Source: Streptomyces syringium
GTDB taxonomy: Bacteria > Actinomycetota > Actinomycetes > Streptomycetales > Streptomycetaceae
DNA: 64,000 nt
Assembly (NCBI RefSeq): GCF_017876625.1
Contig: NZ_JAGIOH010000001.1
Coordinates: 5,167,501-5,231,500 of the forward strand
Direction: 5' to 3'
Shown here: positions 1 to 7,118 of the stretch, piece after piece
Layout: each line of letters begins with the position of its first letter
How positions within the stretch are numbered: position 1 is the stretch's first letter
Notes under the pieces: generated by a model
What the model saw: only the letters and a program-made list of their open reading frames with translations
Databases searched by the model: none
Told to the model about the DNA's origin: nothing
Program-made: the position numbers and the translations under genes

Positions 1-88
1 GCCGGACCGGTACGGACGTGATGCCCGACCCGCCCTCAAAACCAGGGGCGGCTACCCTCGACTGCAATTCGACAAAGGGGTCAAGAAA

Positions 89-1300
89 GTGGCAGCGGAG
101 ATCGTGAATCCTCCCAGCGACAAGAGCACGGACGAGACTCGGGACGAGTTCTTCGATCCGGCCTTCGCGCTGCACCGAGGCGGCAAAATGGCGGTCGTGT
201 CGACCGTCCCGGTGCGTGACAAGGACGATCTGTCCCTGGCCTACACGCCGGGCGTCGCCAAGGTGTGCAGCGCGATCGCGGAGCACCCCGAGCTCGTCCA
301 CGACTACACCTGGAAGTCCCAGGTCGTGGCCGTCGTCACCGACGGCAGCGCGGTGCTCGGGCTGGGCGACATCGGGCCGGAGGCGTCCCTGCCCGTGATG
401 GAGGGCAAGGCGATCCTCTTCAAGCAGTTCGGCGGCGTGGACGCGGTGCCGATCGCGCTCGACTGCCGGGAGGTCGACGAGATCGTCGAGACCGTCGTCC
501 GGCTCGCGCCCTCCTTCGGCGGCGTCAACCTGGAGGACATCTCCGCGCCGCGCTGCTTCGAGGTCGAGCGCAAGCTCCAGGAGCGGCTGGACATCCCCGT
601 CTTCCACGACGACCAGCACGGCACCGCCGTCGTCACGCTCGCCGCCCTGCGCAACGCCGCGCGGGTCACCGACCGTGCGCTCGGCCAGCTGCGCGCCGTC
701 ATCTCCGGCGCGGGCGCGGCCGGCGTCGCCATCGCCAGGATCCTGGTCGAGGCGGGCATCGGCGACGTCGCCGTCTGCGACCGCAAGGGCGTCGTCTCGC
801 AGGACCGCGACGACCTCACCGACGTCAAGCGGGAGCTCGCGGGCTTCACCAACAAGGCGGGCCGCTCCGGGACGCTCGCGGCCGCGCTGGACGGTGCGGA
901 CGTCTTCATCGGCGTCTCCGGCGGTACGGTCCCGGAGGAGGCGGTCGCGAGGATGGCGAAGAACGCGCTGATCTTCGCCATGGCCAACCCGACCCCGGAG
1001 ATCCACCCGGACGTCGCCCACAAGTACGCGGCCGTCGTCGCGACCGGCCGCAGCGACTACCCGAACCAGATCAACAACGTGCTCGCCTTCCCCGGCATCT
1101 TCGCGGGCGCCCTCCAGGTCCGCGCCTCGCGGATCACCGAGGGCATGAAGCTCGCGGCCGCCGAGGCGCTGGCCGCGGTGGTGGCCGACGAGCTGAGCGC
1201 CGAGTGCGTCATCCCGTCGCCGTTCGACGAGCGGGTCGCCCCCGCGGTGACGGCCGCCGTCGCGGCCGCCGCGCGCGCGGAGGGTGTGGCGCGCCGCTAG
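89..1300 (+). CDS. NAD(P)-dependent malic enzyme
   Basis: This 403-aa protein matches the short bacterial malic enzymes, which oxidatively decarboxylate malate to pyruvate and link the TCA cycle to pyruvate and acetyl-CoA supply. Visible family motifs are LAYTPGVAKVC near residue 52, VTDGSAVLGLGDIGP near residue 84, the metal/substrate segment FHDDQHGTA from residue 172, and a Rossmann nucleotide loop SGAGAAGVAI near residue 206. The length is typical for the single-domain form without a phosphotransacetylase tail. The start is a GTG preceded by an AAAGGGG stretch, and a possible -10 hexamer TACCCT lies at 53-58. NAD versus NADP preference cannot be read from sequence alone. The gene is followed by a repeat region that probably ends its transcript. 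Confidence 0.95.
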   Translation: MAAEIVNPPSDKSTDETRDEFFDPAFALHRGGKMAVVSTVPVRDKDDLSLAYTPGVAKVCSAIAEHPELVHDYTWKSQVVAVVTDGSAVLGLGDIGPEASLPVMEGKAILFKQFGGVDAVPIALDCREVDEIVETVVRLAPSFGGVNLEDISAPRCFEVERKLQERLDIPVFHDDQHGTAVVTLAALRNAARVTDRALGQLRAVISGAGAAGVAIARILVEAGIGDVAVCDRKGVVSQDRDDLTDVKRELAGFTNKAGRSGTLAAALDGADVFIGVSGGTVPEEAVARMAKNALIFAMANPTPEIHPDVAHKYAAVVATGRSDYPNQINNVLAFPGIFAGALQVRASRITEGMKLAAAEALAAVVADELSAECVIPSPFDERVAPAVTAAVAAAARAEGVARR

Positions 1301-1346
1301 CGCCTTGCCGGCGGTTTTGGCGGGTGCACCTCCGCTGCGCGGCGGT

Positions 1347-1417
1347 GTCCTCAATCGCCGGACGGGCTGTTTTGGCTGAGCTCAGCCACATCAAGCCCGT
1401 CCGGCGTTTTTGAGGAC
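1347..1417. repeat. Hairpin repeat, module A copy 1
   Basis: This inverted repeat runs from GTCCTCAA to TGAGGAC. Its arms GCCGGACGGGCT and AGCCCGTCCGGC flank a core TGGCTGAGCTCAGCCACATC. The same 20-bp core recurs inside the 52-bp palindrome at 35856-35907. It lies just after the malic enzyme and probably acts as a transcription terminator. It belongs to a dispersed family of GC-rich intergenic repeats. Confidence 0.8.
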
Positions 1418-1482
1418 GCGCCCGCAGGGCGCTCGCCGCCGCAGGTGGCAAGACGGCCCGCAGCCGGGGTCTCCGCGGAGGT
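1418..1482. repeat. GC-rich repeat, module B copy 1
   Basis: This stretch (GCGCCCGCAGGGCGCTCG then CCGCCGCAGGTGGCAAGACG) follows hairpin copy 1. It recurs almost identically at 1533-1580 and near 35920-35956, always directly after a module A hairpin. No coding potential is evident. Confidence 0.7.
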
Positions 1483-1532
1483 GTCCTCGATCGCCGGACG
1501 GCTCGATTCAAGCCCGTCCGGCGTTTGAGGAC
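1483..1532. repeat. Hairpin repeat, module A copy 2
   Basis: This is a second, shorter module A hairpin. It starts with GTCCTCGA, contains GCCGGACGG and AGCCCGTCCGGC arms around a short loop, and ends with TTTGAGGAC. Two hairpins in series between a plus-strand gene and a minus-strand gene suggest a bidirectional terminator. Confidence 0.75.
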
Positions 1533-1580
1533 GCGCCCGCAGGGCGCCCGCCGCCGCAGGCGGCAAGACGGCCCGCGCGC
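1533..1580. repeat. GC-rich repeat, module B copy 2
   Basis: This is the second copy of the GC-rich block GCGCCCGCAGGGCGCCCG followed by CCGCCGCAGGCGGCAAGACG. It lies immediately after module A copy 2 and ends close to the stop codon of the convergent propeller gene. Confidence 0.7.
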
Positions 1581-1594
1581 GTCGGGCGCTCGCG

Positions 1595-2935
1595 TCACTT
1601 CAGACGGCGTACGAACACGTCGTGGAGACGATTCGTGTCGCCGGTGACCAGATTGTCGCCGCGGCTGCCGAAGAGCACCGTCCGGCCGGTGCGGTCGACC
1701 GAGACGCCGCTCGCGCCCGCGGTGTCCTCGGCGCCGTCGGGCGCCACATTGAGGCGTTCGACCGTGCCGGTCAGCAGGTCGCGGACGAACACGTCCTCGT
1801 GGCCGCCCGTGTCCCCGGACACCAGATTGCTCGCCGCCGAGGTGAAGTACACCCTCCGGTTGTCGGCGCTCATGACCGCGCCGTCGTTCGAGCTGCCGTT
1901 GGCCTGGACGCCGCCGGGGGCGAGAGAGATCCGCCGCGTGGTGCCCGTGCGCAAGTCCTTGATGAACGCGTCCGTGGCCCGGTTGGTGTCGTCCGGCACG
2001 ATGGAGGACGAGATCGACGAGTACAGCGCGTACCGCCCGTCGGGGCTGAGGCCGATGCCGCCGATGACCGCCACGGTCCCGCCGTCCGCCGCGTGGGCGG
2101 CCAGGTGGGTGCGCCCGGTCCGCAGGTCGTGCGTGTAGAAGGCGCGGGCCCGCGGGTGCGGCCGGCGCAGCTCGGGAGGCTGCGGTGCGGGGTACAGGTT
2201 GTGGGCGGCGCTCTTGAAGCCGACGCGGCTGCCGTCCGCGCTGATCACCGGCTGGGTGGAGAAGGCGTCCGCCTGGGTGCCGTCGGTGGCGACGCTGACC
2301 CGCTTGACGGTGCCCTTCCGGCGGTCCTTGACGAAGATGTCCGTCACCTCGTTGGTGTCGCCGGGGACGAGGTCGTCGCGGCTGGAGGCGAAGGCGACGT
2401 AGCGGCCGTCGGCGCTGACGGACGGGTCGTAGTTGGTGGCGCGCACCTGCGCGTCGTTCCTGACCAGGACCTCGGTGCGGCCGGTCCTGCGGTCGCGGAC
2501 GAAGACATCGAGCCCGCCCGGGGGGTTCTGGCCCGGGGCGAGGTTCGCGGCCTCCGACGAGAAGACGACGTACCGCCCGTTCCCGCTGATCGAGGCGTTG
2601 TAGGACGGGGCGGTGGCCGGGGTGCCGTCGCTCGCGACGTCCACCAGCTCGATCCCGCCCTTGCGCAGGTCCTTGACGTACACATGGCGGCTGCCCGGCG
2701 TCGTGCCCGGCACCAGGGTGCTCGCCCGGGACTCGAAGACGGCGAAGCGGCCGTCGGCGCTGACGCCGCCGGTGAGCGACTCCTCGTCCGCCTGGGTGCC
2801 GTCGGCGGCGACGCTCACCCGCTCGGTGTGCGGCCGGGCCGGCGGGCCAGCGGCCGCCGCCGTGGCGGCCGGCAGGGCCGTGGCGCAGGTGCCCACGATC
2901 GCCGCCACCACGGTGGCGCGTCTGAGACAGTCCAT
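1595..2935 (-). CDS. Secreted seven-unit PD40/TolB-like beta-propeller protein
   Basis: This 446-aa protein begins with a clear signal peptide (MDCLRRATVVAAIVGT, ending near ALPAATAAAA) and then carries seven repeats of about 55 residues. Each repeat has the pattern S-A-D-G-R-Y-V-A-F-x-S followed by D-L-V-P-G-D-T-N and D-V-F-V-K-D-R-R-x-G, which is characteristic of WD40-like PD40 propellers related to TolB. No catalytic domain is attached, so a binding or scaffolding role outside the cell is the most that can be inferred. The ATG at 2935 is chosen because AAGGAG sits just upstream and the signal peptide starts there. It is a tandem paralogue of the gene at 2968-4314, 32 bp upstream, and is probably co-transcribed with it. 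Confidence 0.85.
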   Translation of the reverse strand: MDCLRRATVVAAIVGTCATALPAATAAAAGPPARPHTERVSVAADGTQADEESLTGGVSADGRFAVFESRASTLVPGTTPGSRHVYVKDLRKGGIELVDVASDGTPATAPSYNASISGNGRYVVFSSEAANLAPGQNPPGGLDVFVRDRRTGRTEVLVRNDAQVRATNYDPSVSADGRYVAFASSRDDLVPGDTNEVTDIFVKDRRKGTVKRVSVATDGTQADAFSTQPVISADGSRVGFKSAAHNLYPAPQPPELRRPHPRARAFYTHDLRTGRTHLAAHAADGGTVAVIGGIGLSPDGRYALYSSISSSIVPDDTNRATDAFIKDLRTGTTRRISLAPGGVQANGSSNDGAVMSADNRRVYFTSAASNLVSGDTGGHEDVFVRDLLTGTVERLNVAPDGAEDTAGASGVSVDRTGRTVLFGSRGDNLVTGDTNRLHDVFVRRLK

Positions 2936-2967
2936 GGTCTGCTCCTTCCGGGGCGCTGCGGACGGCG

Positions 2968-4314
2968 TCACTTCACACGCCGCAGGAAGACGTCGGTCAC
3001 CTTGTTGGTGTCGCCGGGGACGAGGTTGTCGCCGGAGCTCTCGAAGACGGCGGTGCGGCCCGGGAGGTCGACGGCGACGGTGACCACGCCGCCGTTGTCC
3101 TGGGAGCCGTCGGCCGCCACGTTGAGCCGTTCGACGGCGCCGGTGCGCAGATCGCGGACGAAGACGTCGGCGACGCCCTCGTTGGTGTCGCCGGGTACCA
3201 GGTTGGTGGCGGTGGAGACGAAGAAGACCCGTCGGCCGTCGGCGCTCATGACGGGGTCGCCGTAGGTGTGGCCGTCGGTCTGTGCGCCGTCGTGGGCCAG
3301 GCTGACGCGCCGGGTGACGCCGGTGCGCAGGTCCTTGACGAAGGCGTCGGCGCGGTTGTTGGTGTCGCCCTCCACGACCGTGGCCGAGCGGCTGGTGAAG
3401 AGCGCGTGCCGCCCGTCGGGGCTGAGGTGGAAGCCGCCGACCGCCACGGGCCGGCCGTCGCGGTCGTGGGCCGCCGGTTCGAGCCGCCCGGTGCGCTGGT
3501 CGTGGACGTAGAACTCGTTGGACGACGGCGGCCGGAAGCCGCTCCCCGCCGGCTCGGACGGCGGCTCGGGGACGTCCGTCAGCTCCCTGCCGCGGAAGCC
3601 GACCTTGCTGCCGTCGGCGCTGATCACCGGCTGGACGGAGGCGAGCCGCACCTGGGTGCCGTCGTTGCGGACACTGACCCGCTTGGTGGTGCCCTTCCAG
3701 CGGTCCCGGACGAAGACGTCCGAGCGCAGATTGGTGTCCCCGGGGACCAGGTCGTCACGGGTCGAGGCGAAGGCGACGTAGCGGCCGTCGGCGCTGATGG
3801 CCGGTGCGGAGGACGATCCGCGCGTCGACGGCTTGTCAGCGGTCACCAGCTCGGTGCGTCCGGTCCACAGGTCACGGACGTACACGTCGGACCCCGGGTC
3901 CGGATTCCCGCCGGGGGCCAGGTTCCGCGCGAACGATTCGAAGGCGACGTACCGCCCGGTGGCGCTGATCGACGGGGCGCCCGACGCGCCGTCGGCCGGG
4001 GTGCCGTCCGTGGTGACGCTGACCTGCTGGAGCTTGCCGGTCGACCGGTTCCGCACATGGACCTGGGACTCGGCCTTGCCGCCGGGCGCCAGGTTGGCCG
4101 CCCAGGACGCGAAGGCGACGAAGCGCCCGTCGCCGCTGATCACGGGCCCGTAGGACTCGCCGTCCGCCTGCTCGCCGGCGGCGGTCACGCTCACCCGCTC
4201 GGCGCCCGTAGCCCGCCGCCCCTCCCCGGCGGTCGCGGCCTGCGCCACGGGCAGAGCCGTGGCGCAGGTGCCTAATATCGCCGCCAGTACGGCGGTACGT
4301 CTGAGATGACGCAT
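2968..4314 (-). CDS. Secreted seven-unit PD40/TolB-like beta-propeller protein (paralogue)
   Basis: This 448-aa protein has the same build as its downstream neighbour: a signal peptide (MRHLRRTAVLAAILGT, cleavage near AQAATA) and seven PD40 repeats such as ISADGRYVAFASTRDDLVPG and DVFVRDRWKG. The two proteins align along their whole length, including the ATALP signal-peptide segment, so they arose by tandem duplication. The ATG start is supported by a GAGGGGGG ribosome-binding site. No enzymatic motif is visible. It probably forms a two-gene operon with the paralogue that follows. Confidence 0.85.
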   Translation of the reverse strand: MRHLRRTAVLAAILGTCATALPVAQAATAGEGRRATGAERVSVTAAGEQADGESYGPVISGDGRFVAFASWAANLAPGGKAESQVHVRNRSTGKLQQVSVTTDGTPADGASGAPSISATGRYVAFESFARNLAPGGNPDPGSDVYVRDLWTGRTELVTADKPSTRGSSSAPAISADGRYVAFASTRDDLVPGDTNLRSDVFVRDRWKGTTKRVSVRNDGTQVRLASVQPVISADGSKVGFRGRELTDVPEPPSEPAGSGFRPPSSNEFYVHDQRTGRLEPAAHDRDGRPVAVGGFHLSPDGRHALFTSRSATVVEGDTNNRADAFVKDLRTGVTRRVSLAHDGAQTDGHTYGDPVMSADGRRVFFVSTATNLVPGDTNEGVADVFVRDLRTGAVERLNVAADGSQDNGGVVTVAVDLPGRTAVFESSGDNLVPGDTNKVTDVFLRRVK

Positions 4315-4522
4315 GGTTCCCCCCTCGCGAAAGCCCGTACGGCATATGTACGGACCTGCGAAGCCAATCCCCCCACCCGCCCCGGGGTCAACGCGGAACG
4401 GCCGCACTCGGCCGCGGATACGGTCGTTGTGTGAGGGGGCCGTGGACGGTGCGCGAGGGACGCGGCGCGTGTCACACCGCCGCGTGGTTCCGCCCGGGAC
4501 ACCCCGGGGCTAGGTTCGGATC

Positions 4523-5485
4523 ATGTTCGCCGCCTATGCCGCCCGCATCGACCGTGACCAGCCGCTGAACGGCCTGGAGTTGGGGGAGCGCCCCGCGCCC
4601 GGACCCCGTCCGGGCTGGACGACCGTCAACGTCAAGGCCGCCTCGCTCAACCACCACGACCTGTGGTCGCTGCGGGGCGTGGGGCTCGGCGAGGAGTCGC
4701 TGCCGATGATCCTCGGCTGCGACGCCGCCGGGACCGACGAGGACGGCAACGAGGTCGTCCTCCACTCCGTCATCGGCCAGAGCGGCCACGGCGTGGGGCC
4801 GGACGAGCAGCGCTCCATCCTCACCGAGCGCTATCAGGGCACCTTCGCCGAGCGGGTCGCCGTGCCCACGTGGAACGTGCTGCCCAAGCCGAAGGAGCTG
4901 TCCTTCGAGGAGGCCGCCTGTCTGCCCACCGCCTGGCTGACCGCCTACCGGATGCTGTTCACCAACGCCGGGGTGCGACCCGGCCAGAGCGTCCTCGTGC
5001 AGGGCGCCGGGGGCGGCGTCGCCACCGCCGCCATCGCGCTGGGCGCGGCGGCCGGGCTGCGGGTCTTCGCCACCAGCCGCGACGCGGCCAAGCGCGAGCG
5101 GGCCGTGGAGCTGGGCGCCGAGGAGGCATTCGAGCCGGGGGCCCGGCTGCCGCGGCGCGTGGACGCCGTCATCGAGACCGTCGGCGCCGCCACCTGGTCG
5201 CACTCGGTCAAGTCCCTGAGGCCCGGCGGCACGCTCGTCATCTCCGGCGCGACCAGCGGGCCGAACCCCAAGGCCGCCGAGCTCAACCGCATCTTCTTCC
5301 TGGAGCTGAAAGTCGTCGGCTCGACGATGGGCACCAAGGACGAGCTGGCCGACCTGCTGTCCTTCTGCGCCGCGACGGGCGTGCGGCCCGTCATCGACTC
5401 CGTCCTGCCCCTTGACCGGGCGCGGGAAGGGTTCGAGAAGATGTCCGACGGAGACGTGTTCGGAAAGATCGTGCTGACGGTCTAG
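4523..5485 (+). CDS. MDR-family zinc-type alcohol dehydrogenase / quinone oxidoreductase
   Basis: This 320-aa medium-chain dehydrogenase/reductase has an N-terminal GroES-like fold (AASLNHHDLWSLRGVG, then LGCDAAG) and a C-terminal Rossmann domain. The NAD(P) loop reads VQGAGGGVATAAIALG near residue 158. The structural four-cysteine zinc lobe is absent, which points to the quinone oxidoreductase-like branch of NADPH-dependent reductases. The substrate cannot be predicted. The gene is transcribed divergently from the propeller pair. It ends 35 bp before the GH5 gene, so a two-gene transcript is possible. Confidence 0.88.
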   Translation: MFAAYAARIDRDQPLNGLELGERPAPGPRPGWTTVNVKAASLNHHDLWSLRGVGLGEESLPMILGCDAAGTDEDGNEVVLHSVIGQSGHGVGPDEQRSILTERYQGTFAERVAVPTWNVLPKPKELSFEEAACLPTAWLTAYRMLFTNAGVRPGQSVLVQGAGGGVATAAIALGAAAGLRVFATSRDAAKRERAVELGAEEAFEPGARLPRRVDAVIETVGAATWSHSVKSLRPGGTLVISGATSGPNPKAAELNRIFFLELKVVGSTMGTKDELADLLSFCAATGVRPVIDSVLPLDRAREGFEKMSDGDVFGKIVLTV

Positions 5486-5520
5486 GGCTGCCCGGGCCGT
5501 CCGGAATCCTCCGGAGGGTC

Positions 5521-6942
5521 ATGCGCAAGCCCGGCGATCGACTCATCGCTCTCACCGCTGTCACCGCTCTCACCGCGATTCTCACCACGACGGCCCCCGC
5601 GCCCGCCGTGGCCCGCCAGGCCGACATCCCGAAGCTGACCGACGAGCGCGGCCGGGTGCTCACCCTGCGCGGCTGGAACGTCGAGGACAAGAACCACCGC
5701 GGCGCCTCGGCCCTGTCCGACATCACCGAGCGGCACTTCCGCGACCTGGCCGCGCGGGGCTTCAACACCGCGCGGCTGCTGGTCTTCTGGGACGACCTGG
5801 AACCCCGCCGCGGCCACTACAGCGAGCGCTACCTCGCGAAGATCGAGCGGGTCCTGGACTGGGCGCACACCCACCGCGTCCGGGTCGTGATCGACGCCCA
5901 CCAGGACGTCTTCGGCCCCGCCTTCGGCAGCCACCGCGGCATCCCCGAGTGGGCCACCCGCACCGACGGGCTGCCCTACAGGCCCCACCCCGACGACTGG
6001 TTCGCCGAGTACTTCGAACCCGCCGTGCAGGCCGCCTTCGAGCACCTCTACGAGGACGCGGACCTGCGCCGCGCCCAGGCCCGGATGTGGCGGGTGCTCG
6101 CCGGGCGCCTCGCCCACCACCCGGCCGTGCTCGGCTACGACCTCATCAACGAGCCGATGGGCAGGCTCCGTCCCGGCGAGGACCTGCCGGCCGCCGCCCG
6201 CCGGATCGAGGCCGAGCAGATCACCCCCATGTACAACCGGATCGCCGCCGCCATCCGGCAGGTCGACCGCCGGCACTGGCTGTTCGTCGAGCCGACCCCC
6301 ATCGTCGGCGAGGGCGTACCGACCGGCCTCGGCCGGGTGGCCGACCCCAAGGTCGTCTACGCCCCGCACTTCTACAACGCCGCCATGGAGGCGGGGCGGG
6401 ACTACGACCCGGCCGCGCAGTGGATCGAGAACTACGAGGCGGCCGTGACCCGCTACCCCCGCGAGCGGCGCGTCCCCGTCGTCGTCGGCGAATGGGGCCC
6501 GCTGAACAACTCCCTGCCCAACATGGGCCGTTTCTACGACGAGGCCCTCGCCTCACTCGCCCGCTACACCTCCGGCTGGGCCGGCTACACCTGGTGCTAC
6601 GGCGGCGGCTACTGCGCCCTGGACTCCGAAGGCCGCTTCCGTACGAACAAGGAGCGCACGGCCCGCCCGTACGCCCCCGCCGTCGCCGGCACCGTCACCG
6701 CCGAGTCCTACGAACCGGCCGCCCTGGTCTACCGCCTGACCTACCTGCCGCAGCGGCCGGGCACCACCGAACTGTCCCTGCCGCCCGCCCCGCGCGGCTG
6801 GCACATCGCCGTGACCGGCCCGGCCACCGCCCGGACCCGGGACATCCCGCCGGGGGAGCGCGGCACCGTGCGCGTGCACGGCGCGCCACGCGACGGCGCG
6901 CCGGTCTCCGTGGTGGTCACGGCAGGACGCGAAGCGGAGTGA
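5521..6942 (+). CDS. Secreted GH5 glycosidase, endoglycoceramidase-like
   Basis: This 473-aa protein has an N-terminal signal peptide (MRKPGDRLIALTAVTAL to about residue 33) and a GH5-type TIM barrel. The acid/base glutamate lies in DLINEPMG (Glu211) and the nucleophile in VVVGEWGP (Glu324). Early motifs LRGWNVEDKNHRG and VVIDAHQDVFG match the endoglycoceramidase/cellulase clan. The last 90 residues form a beta-sandwich-like tail typical of endoglycosylceramidases. Those enzymes split the glycan from the ceramide of glycosphingolipids, but activity on other beta-glycosides is equally possible. A GGAGGG ribosome-binding site lies directly before the ATG. Confidence 0.88.
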   Translation: MRKPGDRLIALTAVTALTAILTTTAPAPAVARQADIPKLTDERGRVLTLRGWNVEDKNHRGASALSDITERHFRDLAARGFNTARLLVFWDDLEPRRGHYSERYLAKIERVLDWAHTHRVRVVIDAHQDVFGPAFGSHRGIPEWATRTDGLPYRPHPDDWFAEYFEPAVQAAFEHLYEDADLRRAQARMWRVLAGRLAHHPAVLGYDLINEPMGRLRPGEDLPAAARRIEAEQITPMYNRIAAAIRQVDRRHWLFVEPTPIVGEGVPTGLGRVADPKVVYAPHFYNAAMEAGRDYDPAAQWIENYEAAVTRYPRERRVPVVVGEWGPLNNSLPNMGRFYDEALASLARYTSGWAGYTWCYGGGYCALDSEGRFRTNKERTARPYAPAVAGTVTAESYEPAALVYRLTYLPQRPGTTELSLPPAPRGWHIAVTGPATARTRDIPPGERGTVRVHGAPRDGAPVSVVVTAGREAE

Positions 6943-7118
6943 GCCGGTGTGGTGGCGCTGCGCCCCGGCGCTGAGGATGATGGAAGGCTCGGGGCGAGCG
7001 CCCCGTCAATCGACGTAGTCATACAAGCGTCATCGCACGCGTAGTCGTGCACGTAGTCGTACATCGGTGTGCTCAAGGACTGTGGCGGCCCGGCGACGGG
7101 CCGTACGGGGGTGAAGCC
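6943..7118. other. Intergenic region with three CGTAGTC repeats
   Basis: This 176-bp gap before the large receptor-like gene contains CGTAGTC three times (7014-7020, 7040-7046, 7052-7058), the last two 12 bp apart. No hairpin terminator or clear promoter was recognised. The repeats could be a regulator binding array, but this is only a suggestion. Confidence 0.3.
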
